Source: Ochotona curzoniae
Taxonomy: Eukaryota; Chordata; Mammalia; Lagomorpha; Ochotonidae
Direction: 5' to 3'
Length of the DNA: 64,000 bases
Assembly: GCF_017591425.1 (NCBI RefSeq)
Contig: NW_024465885.1
Location: 46,371,001 to 46,435,000 of the forward strand
Part shown: in pieces, positions 1 through 12,500 of the stretch
Layout: every line of letters starts with the position of its first letter
How positions within the stretch are numbered: the first letter of the stretch is position 1
The notes under the pieces: generated by a model
Databases searched by the model: none
Told to the model about the DNA's origin: nothing
Seen by the model: the letters and a program-made list of their open reading frames with translations, nothing else
Position numbers and translations under genes: made by a program

Positions 1-252
1 TCCCTGCTACCAGAGCCTCTAGCTCACGGTGGCGTTCACCATGGCCGAGCTGGGTGCGTGTGGCAGTGTGACAGCGGTGTCCCTGTCCTGAACATCCTCC
101 CTGCTCGGCCGCTGTCTCCTTCCCGCAGCCTCGGCAGACACTGCCGTCTTTGCCATCTCCAGGGTGTCAGACGCTTGGACTCAAGCACATGGGGGCTTTC
201 CTTTCCTTTTTAATTATTTATTTGTTTTGTTTAAAGATTTATTTATTTTTTT

Positions 253-580
253 GGGCCCTGCGTGGTGGCGCAAGTGGTTAAAGGTCCTCGCCTTGCACGC
301 CCGGGATCCCATATGGGCGCCGGTTCTAATCCCGGCAGCCCCGCTTCCCTTCCAGCTCCCTGCCTGTGGCCTGGGAGAGCAGTCGAGGACGGCCCAAAGC
401 TTTGGGACACTGCACCTGCGTGGGAGACCCGGAAGAGGCTCCTGGCTTCGGATCGGCATAGTATCGGCCCGTTGCGCTCACTTGGGGAGTGAATCATCGG
501 ACGGAAGATCTTCCTCTCTGTCTCTCCTCTCTGTATATCCGCCTTTCCAATGAAAAAATAATAAAAATAAATCTTTAAAA
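253..580 (+). repeat. Young CSINE
   Basis: Complete: tRNA-like head from gggccctgcgtggtggcgca, with a B-box-like ggttctaatccc, conserved body and aataaa-rich tail. Confidence 0.9.
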
Positions 581-582
581 AA

Positions 583-900
583 AAAGATTTATTTATTTTT
601 ATTGGAAAGTCAGATTTACAGAGAGGAGGAGAGACAGAGAAAGATCTTTGTTCAATGATTCACTCACCAAGTGGCCGCAACAGCTGAGCTGAGCTAATCC
701 TAAGCCAGCCTAAGCTCCTTCCGGATCTCCCATGCGGATGCAAGGTCCCAAGGCTTTGGGCCGTCCGCAACTGCTTTCCCAGGCCACAAACAGGGAGCTG
801 GATACGAAGCGGGGCCACCAGGATACAAACTGGCACCTGTATGGGATCCTGGCATGTGCAAGGCGAGGACTTTAGCTGCTAGGCTACCGCACCAGGCCTA
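583..900 (-). repeat. Young CSINE
   Basis: Complete minus copy lying tail to tail with the preceding one, sharing an A/T junction of only a few bases. Confidence 0.9.
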
Positions 901-1035
901 CATGTGGACTCTTCAAATTGGATCCTACTATTTATTTTCCCTTCACAATTTCGCAGATAAATGATTTGTTCCTAGCACATATTGTGACCCTAGTTTGCCT
1001 TTTGTCCTTTTAACACTGGGAGTTTTTTTTTTCTT

Positions 1036-1356
1036 TCAAGATTTATTTATTTTTATTGGAAAGTCATATATATAGAGAGAGGAGGAGAGACAGAAATATC
1101 TTCCATCCGATGATTCACTACTCAGGTGACCGCAACTGGTGTTGCGCCAATCTGAAGCCAGGAGCCAGGAGCTCTTCTGGGTCTCCCACACGGGTGCAGG
1201 GGCCCAAGGCTTTGGGCCGTCCTTGACGGCTTTTCCCAGGCCACAGGCAGGAAGCTGGATGGGAAGTGAGGCCGCCAGGATTAGAACTGGCGCCTGTATG
1301 GGATCCCAGTATGTTCAAGACAGGTACTTTATTGCTAGGCCACGGCGCTGGGCCCA
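1036..1356 (-). repeat. Young CSINE
   Basis: Complete minus copy ending in the head cggcgctgggccc. Confidence 0.9.
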
Positions 1357-1689
1357 AGCAGCACTCATCATCCCAGCTCTTCCCTGGGACACCAGCACAG
1401 CCACCCTGCAGTGCAACCCATCTAATCTCAGCAGCCACAAGTGACTGACACAGGCCCAATTCACGCGCCAGGCGAAGGGGGGTCAGAGCCAGTGCGGGCT
1501 TCCGTCTGGCTGCTCAGGATAGCAATCAGGTTACCACCTGCCATTTGTTTACTTCTGGAGTTTTCCATTTTATCATTCTGCACCACAACTGAAGGCAGGT
1601 AACAGAAAGCTCAGGCTGAGGAGCCGCAGCCCGAAGGGCTGCCGTGGGAACGCATTTGTTTCCTCCACGTCTTGCCTTTTCAAGATTAA

Positions 1690-1890
1690 AGAGCATCAGA
1701 GAGAGATTTTCCACTTGTAGATTCACTCCCCAGATAGGCACAAGTCAGGTCTGGGTCACCCCAAAGCAGAGCCCAGAACTCCATCCTGGTCTCCCGTGGG
1801 TGTGAGCCATCCCCTGTGGGTTTCAGGCACGGTTAGCAGGGTGCCGGATGGGAAGTGGAGCAGCCGGGGTAGGAACTGCTTCACGTCCGC
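1690..1890 (-). repeat. Old CSINE fragment
   Basis: Diverged body with ccagaactccatcctggtctccc and gatgggaagtggagcagcc; head missing. Confidence 0.65.
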
Positions 1891-2213
1891 TAAAGGGCAG
1901 TTCCAGTCGGTCGCTCTGGAGAAACCTCAGCATCATGTAAGAGACGGTCTTCCATTACTTTTCAACCCTCTCGGGGTCCGTGTGTTTCTGCCTTACGTTC
2001 GGTGTCTGTCTGTTCTCACTGCATTAGGGGTCTGCAGTTCATCTCACCTGCAAACATATGAGCAACTCTTCCTTTCTAATCTCGCTCTGTCTCCCTCACT
2101 CTTGTTCATGCACCTGCTGAGTCTCGTCGTTTGCTTCGGTGGTGTTGAAGAGCATCACTTACTAAGCTACGGGTTTCCATGGCTTCTTGTAACGCATGCG
2201 GTTGCTTATTTTT

Positions 2214-2362
2214 TTTAAGATTTTTTTTTTTCCATTGGAAAGGCAATATAGAGAGAGGAAGACCTATCCGATGATTCATTTCCCAAGCGGCCGCAATGGC
2301 TGGAGCTGCGCCAATCTGAAGCCAGGAGCCAGGAGCCTCTTCTGGGTCTCCCACACAGGTCT
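2214..2362 (-). repeat. CSINE tail-half fragment
   Basis: Tail and body up to gtctcccacacaggt; the head half is absent. Confidence 0.85.
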
Positions 2363-2914
2363 GATGCCCCAACTCCCAAGCTCACAGGCCTAAGTCAGGC
2401 TTCAGTCACAGACTTGCTCTGCTTTGTCGTTCAGCCTGAGTTATGAAGCAGGTATGAGAATACTAGGAGCCACTGTGACTGTGACACTGATGCTGCGTCA
2501 GCCGTTGGTGACAGTGCTCCCGAGGGGTTCGCTGTCCTCACGGCTCCGGAGGGCAGTTGGGCAACTCGTGCCTGGCCAGGCCCTGACCTCAGAGTCCAGC
2601 TGCCTGTGCTTGATTCTGAGTCCTTTCTGTCCATGTCTTTTGTCCCTGGTGTGTTGTTTGGTTTTCAGGTGTGTGTGTGTGGTGGGCTCCATGGGGAATC
2701 TGCACGTGCACACACTGTACCGCTCAGAGCAAGGCAAGCTTATCTGTGCTCACACACTTGGCGTGTGCGTGCATGTGTGCGTGCGGGGGAGACATCCAGA
2801 ACCCTGCCTTGCAGCTCTGTTTTGATCCTCGCTCAGGATCCCCCTGCTGGGCAGAGGGACCACAGAGTAGATCCCTGCGGCCCAGCTCCACCTTAAACAG
2901 CCCCTCCTGCTCTG

Positions 2915-3178
2915 CCACCGCACCCCTCCCAGCCTCTGGTCTCCACCGCACCCCTCCCCAGCCTCTGGTCTCTACCGCACCCCTCCCCAGCCTCTGGTCT
3001 CCACCGCACCCCTCCCCAGCCTCTGGTCTCCACCGCACCCCTCCCCAGCCTCTGGTCTCTACCGCACCCCTCCCCAGCCTCTGGTCTCCACCGCACCCCT
3101 CCCCAGCCTCTGGTCTCCACCGCACCCCTCCCAGCCTCTGGTCTCCACCGCACCCCTCCCAGCCTCTGGTCTCCACCG
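2915..3178. repeat. Minisatellite, about 29 bp x 9
   Basis: Units of the form cctctggtctccaccgcacccctcccca, 28-29 bp, nine copies with a few C/T and length variants. Open on both strands but with no other coding signal. Confidence 0.95.
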
Positions 3179-3373
3179 TGCTGCTCTGCTTGGATGAGAT
3201 CAGCTTTTTCAGATTCCAAGGGTGAGTGAGTGAGGCAGGGCCGTGTTTGTCTTTCTGCGGCTTATCTCTCCTCCCGTCATGCTCTCCAGAACCATCCATG
3301 TTGTCAGGGACCAAGAGTGAGAGAGCAAGAAAGAATCTTCCAGCTGCTAGTTCACTCCATAACACCAGCATGC

Positions 3374-3665
3374 AGAGCCAACGCTGTGGCGTAACTGGTT
3401 AAGCTGCTGCCTACAACACTGGGCGCCTGTTCGAGTCCTGGCTGCTCCACGTCTGATCCCTGCTAATGAACCTGGGAAAGCAACAGAGAACATCCCAAGT
3501 GCCTGGGACCCACACTCATGTAGGAGATTGGGCAGAAGCTTCTGACTCCTGCCTTTAGCCTGGCCCAGCCCTCGCCAGTGCGGCCATTTGGGAAGTGAGC
3601 CAGCAGATGGAAAAATTTCTTTCTCTGTAATTTTGCCTTTCAAATGAATAAATCAGATTAAGAAA
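3374..3665 (+). repeat. Old CSINE
   Basis: Head gccaacgctgtggcgtaactggtt and tail gcctttcaaatgaataaatc. Confidence 0.8.
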
Positions 3666-3675
3666 AAATCCCCTT

Positions 3676-3957
3676 TCAGGCAGCACTATGATATAGGAGG
3701 TAATGCTGCCACCTGCAGCGCAGGAATCCCTGTGGGCAGTGGTTCGGGTCCCAGCTGTTGCGCTTAAGGCTCCAGAGCTGCGCTAACGGTTCCGGTAAAG
3801 CAGCGGGAGATGACCCAAGTGCTTGGGTTCTTGCAGCCACGTACTCCAGCCATTTTCGGAATGAACCAGTGAGTGAAACATTCTATGTCTTTTTCTCTTA
3901 CCCCTGCCCCCCACTTCTAACTCTGCCTTTCAAATAAATAAATAAATAAATAAACCT
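3676..3957 (+). repeat. Old CSINE
   Basis: Head ggcagcactatgatatagga, tail aaataaataaataaataaat; directly follows the previous copy. Confidence 0.75.
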
Positions 3958-3974
3958 ATTTTTTTAAATACCCT

Positions 3975-4150
3975 CAACGTGGGCCAGGCCCAAGCCAGAA
4001 GCCAAGAACTCCATCTTGCCTTCCGTGCAGCTAGCAGGGGCCCAGGCACGCTAGCAACGAGCTGGATGGGAAGTAGAGTAGCTGCAGCTTGAACCGGTGC
4101 CCCCACGTGGGATGCCACAGTGGCAAGAGGCAGCTTAACCTGAGCCCAAG
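3975..4150 (-). repeat. Old CSINE fragment
   Basis: Body with gccagaagccaagaactcca and gctggatgggaagtagagta. Confidence 0.7.
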
Positions 4151-4169
4151 TTCTTGCTGCGTTTTATAA

Positions 4170-4395
4170 GGAGGTGACTGGGGCCTGGAACAGCAGGTTA
4201 AGACACAGCCTGCGATGCCAGCGTCCTGTGTCCGAACACATGCTGGAGACCGGTGGTGTTCTAGGCTCCTGGTTTCAGGCTGGTTCTAGCCCTGACTGCT
4301 ATGACCATTTGGAAAGTAAACATATAGAAATTTCTCTCTCTTTTCCTCCTCTCCCTCCTCCCAGTCACATTGCCTTTCAAATCTTTTTAAAAATG
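4170..4395 (+). repeat. Old CSINE, internally shortened
   Basis: Head ggcctggaacagcaggttaa, tail attgcctttcaaatcttttt; part of the body is missing. Confidence 0.7.
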
Positions 4396-5043
4396 GTAGT
4401 GAAAGGGGACGAATGCCTCACTTGGCAAGCAGGTGGCTTTCTCTCTGACGTGCCTTTGCTGCGGCAGGCACCGATTCCCTGTGTCATGCGTGCTCTGTGC
4501 TCGTGGGGTGAAGCGGTCAGCGTCTGCTCTGTGTCCAGGTGGTGGCTTCAGTTTGGACCTATGTGTCTGTGTCTTTCACATGTAAAAGGAGGTGAGGGGC
4601 AGTTCTGTGAGCAGACACAGCTTCCAGCCCCAGGCATTTGGAACCAACAGCAAGATTCACTTTATAACATTGCCCTCTTCACCTTAATCTTGCCATCTGT
4701 GATTTCAGCTCTGAAAATATTCCATGAGAAAATGTCAGAAATAGACAATTCATCCGCTTTAAATCAGGCAGCGACCAGGGAGTCTGATGCAGCCCCTTGC
4801 CATCCTTCTGTATGCGCAGGGATTTGTCACCCCTGGACCCAGCGTCTGCACCCGGGGATGCCACCCACCTGTTAGTCACCGGGTGGCCGGCTCCTGTCCC
4901 TGTAGCACTTGTCTGGTGGCCCAACCCCACACCACAGGCCTGGGTCACCGCTCACTGCTCATCAGCTAAACGGAAAGCTACGAGAAACCACTTACCTGAC
5001 TTCCACCACAAAGTATTTTATTATTGTTCTAGTTCATTCTTTT

Positions 5044-5312
5044 TGAAGATTTATTTTATTTATTCGAAAGGCAGAAAGACAGAGAAAGAAAGATGTGTAT
5101 CTTCCATCCACTGGTTCACTCCTCAGCTGACTGCAATGGCCGGGGGCCTGGAACTCTAGACCGATAGCACTTGGGCCATGTTCCACTGCTTTCCTAGGCA
5201 CCTTATCAGGGAGCTGGATTGGAAGTGGAGCAGCTAGGACTCAACCCAACACTCGTATATGGGATAGCGGCATCGCAGGCACTGACTTAAGTTGCTGCGT
5301 TATAGCCCATCA
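5044..5312 (-). repeat. Old CSINE
   Basis: Tail gaagatttattttatttatt, body gagctggattggaagtggag. Confidence 0.8.
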
Positions 5313-7722
5313 GTTAAACTTTATGGACATGCATGCAGAGGGTAGAAGCAGAGTGAGCATGAAGTTTGGAGCTATCCCTGGGATCCACAGAGGTCCTGGG
5401 ACATGGGCCCTGCACATAAGGGAGTACCACTGTCATCTCATTCATGCAAGAAGAGGTAGATCCGTTGGAACAGGAGGTAAATAAGAGAGTGAGAAACCCC
5501 CGAGTTGTGGCTACTCTCACAGCAGCAGACTTTGCTTCTGACTCCTGAGCTGGCACATGATTCCTGCTCTCTGTAAGATGTCATGGCCCCGGCTAGCAGG
5601 GCCTTCCTCTCCGCCTGTGTCTCCCTGATCTCAGGGAGCATTGAGCCCAGTGCACTGGGAGCCTTGCAGAAAGGACTGCCGGGTCACTGGTCTTCCTGAC
5701 CATGGCGGGTGGTGTCTCCATGCTGGGTTCAGAAGGACAGCATGGTGGGGTCGTACTGTGTGCCAAGACTGAAGGCGCCAAGCACTCACACACTCACATC
5801 AGATGGCATAAGTCTCAGTAGTGACTTGAAGGAATAAACAGAAACGGCTGTTGCAGGCGAAGGCCGCTGTGGGCCCTGCCCCTAATGGAAGTGGGCAGAG
5901 CCAGTGATGGTAGAATGGCCTTTAACCCTGGTGCCTGGGACGGGATGTGCTTGGCTTTCTGAGCTTTTCAGATTCTCAAGTGTTTGCACAGACTTCCCCA
6001 ATGGAGCATCCTTCCTTCAAAAACCAAAAAAGGCACATTTGGGGTTTGGATCTTTGGATTCGGAGTGTCCTGCCTGCTCTGGACCATCACATGGCCACTG
6101 GGGCACACAGGTTGTCCTCAGGGCCAGCGGGGGGTTGAGGACAGCTGCTGAGGCTGGATGCTGGGCACTTGCTGTAGCTCTGCTGGTGGGGAAGCAGGTG
6201 CATCTGCCTCTGTCTGCCGTGGCAATCATTTTGTTCTCACCCCCTGTCATGCTGTGTGATTTAAGCAGTTTCCTCAATTCTTTTTTTGGACATGGGCACA
6301 TTTTGCAAAGAATTTTGTTGGCTGGCCTTCTGTAGGACAGAATCCGATGTTCATAAATCATTAGGGGCATTTCTTGATGACCTCTAGTTGTGTCTGATTT
6401 TTTTTTTCTCTCAGTGTGCCTTTGAAAGTTCGTTTTCTTTCTTGGCCCTCTGCCTCAGACAGGACCCGAGACTGTTGTAGAAGGGAATCATCTTTCTTGC
6501 TCTTTGAAAGAAAATGGGCAGGGCCCTCAGTGTGGCCCAGGCACCATGCAAAGTGCTGCGACAGTCCCTGCCCTGGGGAAGGGGATGGGGTGGATAGAGA
6601 GGAACCCCACCTGTTCACCACCACACTGCCTCTGCAGCCACCTGCACTGAATCACCTGTGGACAGGAAGGGAACTTGGGTAGGGGCTGCAGAGGGCCAGT
6701 GGGAGCCCCAGATGGTTCTGCATACTTACAAACTCAGAGTGAAGCCAGGGTGTTATGATTTGGGGTAGGCAAAGCAGGCAGGAGTGTGTTATGGAAGCTG
6801 TTGGTTGCCTTTCGAAGAGGTGTGGACTTCACCCTGCAGGCGTCGGTAAATATTTGTGTGAGCAGAAGAGCCAATTGTGTGAGTTCTTCCGCTATGGCAT
6901 CAGACTCTATACCATGAGGCCAGATCATGAGGCATCTCCCAGCTCCGTGCACTGCCCACGGTCACTGGTCCCACTCTTTACCCTGGCTTGAACCAACAGG
7001 CCAAGTCATTAGGGACTGCCAGCCCTGGCCCTGCCCACGGTCACTGGTCGCTTGCTTGACTGTGGGCTTGGGTACAGCTGGAACCCAAAACCACTTTAGC
7101 ACGGACAAGTCAGGGTCCCGCTTGCAGGAACCCCACTCAGGATCTGCCCGCTCCAACCCACAGGTGGTAGGTTTCTTCCTGCAGAATGGGGGTCTCTCCT
7201 AGGACAACCTCAGACCATGGAGCTGCCAAGAGTCACAGCCTGAAGCCTGCTCCTCTTCTCCCCACCCCAACCCCCAGCCTCATAGTCTGTCTGCTGAGTG
7301 AGCTCCCACGCGGAGTCCCCTGGCTGCAAAGCTGGGCTGGGAGAAGGAGGGAACCTTGCTCACTGCCTCCCCTCCCTAAGCTCTGGGGCTTTCTGGGACA
7401 CACAGAGCAGAGTCTGCTTAGGTGCCTGACCCGATGCAGCTGCGTTTGCTGCAGCCCCCAGGAGAGAAGCAGGCAGCCCTTACCTGTGCGTTGTAACCGA
7501 GTAGTGACAAGGTCTTCTGGCACCTGCTTCTTTTCTGTCATTGCTGAGGACTTCCACAGGCAACTGTGGTCCCACAGCCTCGGTCACGGCCTCCCCAGGC
7601 CCTCTTCGTGCTGTACCTGAGCCTCACCCCACTCTCGGGGTCCCGACCGCCTTCGGGTTCCTACCTGTGCCACGTGCTGCCGCTGCCTGCCTCACGAGCA
7701 CTGCCTCTCGTTTGTTTTCCAG

Positions 7723-7904
7723 GCCCTTCAGAGTAACCTGAAGTATTCCTTGCTGCCACGACGGCTCCTAATCAGCAAGAGATTAGCTCAGTGCTTGCAT
7801 CCTGCCCTGCCCAGCGGTGTGCACTTAAAAGCCCTGGAAACCTACGAAATCATCTTTAAAATTGTGGGGACCAGATGGCTGGCCAAGGACTTGTTCCTTT
7901 ACAG
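7723..7904 (+). CDS. DOP1B: DOP1B window exon 1 (start of Dopey_N)
   Basis: 182 nt, window residues 1-61, starting [14 protein letters not shown] and ending DLFLY plus a split serine. Acceptor tttgttttccag, donor gtacga. It begins in phase 0 and ends after two bases of a codon. It encodes the conserved first helices of the Dopey_N domain. By comparison with human this is probably the second coding exon. No exon for the preceding residues was found in 1-7722. Confidence 0.96.
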
Positions 7905-9476
7905 GTACGATCGTGCTCCTCCCGCAGTGCTCTTTAATTACCCAAATCATTCACGATGCAGTTCACGGGACTGGAAAATGGCCAGCAAGCAAAATGAGCA
8001 TGAGGGCCCAGGTGTGCCTCAGCTGTGAGGCCAGCACCAGGAGATGCCCGGGTGCACCTGCCAGGGCGTCGCCGTGCCTTTTAAGTGGGATCTTCGCATG
8101 CAGCCAGCTTAGGGTCGCTGTGGCCGTGTCACTTCCACCCTCTCCATCACCCAGATGCCCTGGGTGCCTTTTTCACCCCTCCTCACAAGCTGGTCCTTTG
8201 GCATGTCCGAGTCAGTGATTCAGTTCTCCCGCCCTCTGTCTTCTTTCCCCAAGCTGCGGCCTGTTCCCGCTCCTGGCGCACGCGGCCATGTCAGTGCGGC
8301 CTGTGCTGCTCGGCCTGTATGAGAAGTACTTCCTCCCGCTGCAGAAGCTGCTGCTGCCCAGTCTCCAGGCCTTCCTCGTGGGCCTGCTGCCCGGCCTGGA
8401 GGAGGGCTCCGAGATCTATGACAGGTGGGTGGTGTCTTGCCTAGCGCCGACAGCTCGTGCACCTGCAGGGGGCTGGTTCCAGGATGTTTGGGTCCCGTAG
8501 GTAGGATCCTGCGGTGTTTACCTGTCAGCTAGGCATGTCTTCCCCTGGACGTCACATGATCTGGAGATGAGACGCAATGCCTAGAAGAGCATAGGTGCGT
8601 AGGGGTACTTGCTACCGTGAGCAGAATTCGGGGAATGACTGCCGGGAGGGAGGCCGTGCATGGTGAATGCAGACATTTTTACTTCCAAGTATTTTTGGTC
8701 TTCTGTTGAACATGTGGCTGTGGACCCTGTGGCTGACGAGGGCCGCTCGTGGCATGGAAGTGCTCGGACACGGAGGGAGGGGCAGCTTCTCACGTCTCTT
8801 TGGCCATCACTGCCCGTCAGAGAGCTGTCCCAGGGAGAGGAGTCACTGCTCAGCCACAGGAGCAAGCGTACACCCAGCATGGTTTGTCTGTAGGATTACA
8901 AAGTGAGGATTCACTTCTACCGTGTTCTCAGAGGTTCCACGATGTCAGCTCTGTCCCTGGGTCCCGCACTATGAGCCCACGTGCACCTGCTAGAGCTCCC
9001 CCCCCATGGCGCAAAGATGGCTCCCCCGATGCCTGCACTTCCCGACACAGAGGAGGTCCCCTGCCCCCACACCTGCAGTGCCAGTGCTGATAGGGACCCA
9101 TGGGGGTTTTGGAGGCATCAGCCATCCATCCAGGGTCTAACTTGGAGGTATCCCCAAAACCTGAAGTAAATGAGGGAGCAGAATGGTTTGAGGGTGTGGC
9201 TCAAGACAAGGGTGCCATCCATGAGTCTGCTGGGACGTGACAGATGCCGCCAGAAGCCTGCAGTTGTTCCCAGCCCTCACACGTGCCAGCTGGTGGGCTC
9301 GGGCATCCCTTTCTTCAGAAGCACAGCCCGTCATTGTGCCCACGGAGCTGTCGGTTCAGGCGCAGAGTGCAATGCCCTGAGTACGTGTGGGTCCCGGTGG
9401 TCCAGGGTCAAGTTGGGGCCCTCCTGGACTCCCATATCCCTGCCCCTCATCCCAGCTCTTAGGTTCTGATGCACAG

Positions 9477-9521
<45 letters not shown>

Positions 9522-12500
9522 GTGTCAGAGGGGGTACAGAGGGCATTGGGGCTCAGCAGTTTAAGCCACTTCTTGGGCCATTGACATCCTGTATTGGAGG
9601 GTTGGTTCCAATCCCTGCTGTTCTGCTCCTGATCCAGCTTTCTGCTAATTTGTCTCAAGAGGCAGAAGGTAACAGTTCACGTGCTTGGACCCTGCCCCCA
9701 TGTGGGCAACTCGATGGAGCTCTTGGCTGCCTCCTTTAGCCTGCTCAGCTCTGGCTGGTGTGGGTATTGGGGAGCAAGCTGGCAGAGGAGTGCTGTGTGT
9801 CTCTCCCCCCGCTCCCCTCCTCCCTCTCCCCTTCTCTCTCTTCTCCCTCTCCCTCTCTTCCTCTCTCCTCTCTTCCTCTCTATCTCTGTCTCCCTCCCTC
9901 TCCCTCTCTCTCTAATTCTGCCTTTCAAGTAGATGAAAAAAAAAAGACATTTGTCTTCAATAGTTCATGGGGAATGCATATTACCAAAGCAACAGAGAGC
10001 TGGATGGGAAGTAGGGCTGCCGGGATTAGAACCAGCTCCCATATGGAATCCCAGCGTGTGCAGGGTGAGGACTTTAGCCACTAGGCTATGGCACCAGGCC
10101 CTTGCTGATTCATTTTCAAATGCCTGTGACAGCCAGGTCAAAGCGAGGGCCCTAGAACTTCTGAGCCTCCCCTGTGGGCAGCAGCTACCCCAGGAACATC
10201 AGTAGAAAGCTGGACTGGAAGCAGAGCAGCTGGGGCTTGAGCCACACTCCAGCACAGGACGTGAGCATCCAGGGGGCTGCTCAGGCTGCGCACCCCAGCA
10301 CCCACCCACCTTTTCATTCTCTGTGCAGCAACCTCGTACGACAAGTGGGCGCCGTCCCCACCACTGACTGCCTTCTTTCCAGTCTGCAAATGTGAGCCAC
10401 ACTCGCTGGCCTGTTTCTGTTTGTTTTCCGACTTGATAAATGAGGGCTCATTGGCACAGTCTTGGAGCTGCTTCCCAGTGCTGGTTTTCCCCTAATATTG
10501 TGGTTTCTTGCCATTGAACCAAGAGCTGAGTCAAGCTGCGTGAATCACTGAGCAGATGGAGCTGTGGCAGCATGCCACGTCCTTGCGTCTGCAGCCCCCG
10601 GAAGCTGTCAGCTTCCCACGCTGGTGCTGGTCAGAGGTCATGTGATCAGTGCTGGGGCGTGGCAGGCCCCTTCAGCGGTGACACTGTGTGCGTGTGTGTG
10701 TTGATGTAGCCACGTTAGTCCTAGACAGTTGGGCAACTCCTGGCCCCCTGAGTGCTGAGGCTTGAAACACGGGTTTCGCAGAGACGTGAAGAGGGCGGGG
10801 TGGGGAGGGGCCGTGGTGTCCCTTTGGCGGGACTCACAGAGAGGGTTGTTCACTCAGGCCAGCAGTCAGAGGTGACAGGTGAGAGCAGAGGCTGGTGAAG
10901 TGGGAGGAATGGATGCTGGGGCTGGGATCAGGCTGTTACTCACCGTGGCTAACCCTTCGAGGCCAGAGCGCCCCCTGCTGGGCTTAGGAAGTATCTCCAT
11001 AGCTGCTTTCTGCTGTGGTTTCCAGTGAGGCAGGGCAAGTACTGGCTTACTGGGGCTTCTCACATGAACCGTTGATTCCAGGCTGGGTGTTCAGTACCAG
11101 ATTTCAGATGCTGCTTGGGAGAGCCTGCCTTCCATATCAGTGTCTGGGTTCAAGTCCCACCTCTGCGTCTGATTCCAGCGAGGACCCCTGTGTTTAGATC
11201 CCTACCTCTCACATGGGATTACCCACGTGAAGTTCCTGGCTCCGACTGTCCCGGACATTTGAAGAGTGAATGTGGATGAGGGGACCTTGTGTGTGTGTGT
11301 GTGTCTCTCTCTTACTCCCTCTTCCCATCTTTCAGATAAAACACTAAATTACAGCTGTGGTTCACAGCGGGGATGATGTTGGCATGGCGTGCTAGGTGGC
11401 CGTCTGTGGAGGCGTTTGTGGCCGCCTCAGCCAGAGCAAGGGATGTGGCTGGTGTGCAGTGGGGTAGCATCTTACAGCACACAGAGCTGAGCCCACGGCA
11501 ACGACGCACCCGACCCAGATGTTGGCAGTCCAGGCTGAGAAGATACCATGGCTGTGTGGGCCAGGCGGCTCCAGGCGCCGTGACGATGAGGCCTGCTGGG
11601 GACCTGGGGTCCTCGGAGTCGGACTCTGCCGGGCATGCTATGCTCGTCCAGCTTCTGGAGGTCACAGCAAAGCTGGGAGGCCTCCTGACGGCCCAGGTCC
11701 CTCGGCAGCGGCTGTGACCAGGCCAGGCCAAAGCCAGCATTCAGGAGCTTCATCCAGGTCTCCCACATGGTGGCAGGGGCCCAGGCACTTGGGCCGTCAT
11801 CTGCTACTTTCCCAGACTGTTAGCAGGAACTGGGTGGGAAGTGGAACAGCCAGGACTCGAACTGACACCCCTGTGGTTTGCTGATGTTGTAGGCAGCAGT
11901 TTTATATGCTACACAACAACTTTCCAAGTGATTCTTACCTAGTACAAAGTTTTAATTGTTGTTCCCTTGACAGCAGCGTATTATTATTATTTTGTTTTTT
12001 AGTAAAATGGGACTTATAGAAAGAAGCAAGCATTTCTTTAATTCAGAAGAAGCCAGTGCCCTCTGGCTGTCAGAAAAGGGCGACACGCACAGCACGTCCT
12101 GACTGTGGGCAGTCCCCAGCGGCCTGGGCTCTGCAGGGCCCGCTCTGTGGTCCTGGTATCCAGTGCCTTTCGTGGGCTGCCCGAACATTGAGCTGCTCAT
12201 GTGGGATGCCCAAAGCGGGCAGCCGTGGGGCCTTTGAGACAGATCTGTGGCTGAGAGTCTGGTGGTCGCTCAGGACTCTGCAGCCACCCAGAGGCTGCCT
12301 GGCAGGCCTGCGCGCACAGCACATGGACGTCCATCCGACCAGCCTCCTGTGGCCACACCTGGCAGGGGGTGCCGCTGCCAGTGCTGGGCTTTTGCAACAG
12401 TGCTGTCAAAGCCGTTTGCCTCGGCCTCTAACGGAAGCCCCCTGGGTAACCCAGCCAGCACACCCGTCAAGTCAGACCTCTTCTGTTTGTTTTTTTCTTC

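Larger units (their letters stand above)
1..7722. other. Upstream DOP1B intron (partial)
   Basis: No coding exon recognised. 1-4400 is largely CSINEs and a 29-bp minisatellite; 5044-5312 is one more CSINE. About 5320-7722 shows no recognisable repeat or gene, only unique-looking intron sequence with short reading frames. The phrase ctgcccacggtcactggtc occurs twice, near 6952 and 7032, as a local duplication. Confidence 0.7.

Noticed and set aside
1..60. caccatggccgagctggg, a Kozak-like ATG at the window start
   Set aside because: The reading frame is short, has no splice support, and does not match the DOP1B N terminus.
253..580. tRNA-like sequences with A- and B-box-like motifs, here and in every CSINE
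   Set aside because: They are SINE heads, not folded functional tRNA genes.
2724..3371. 215-codon minus-strand and 184-codon plus-strand frames
   Set aside because: Both owe their length to the 29-bp minisatellite.
5904..6335. 143-codon frame in the upstream intron
   Set aside because: No recognisable protein, no splice sites matching a neighbour, overlapped by a minus-strand frame.
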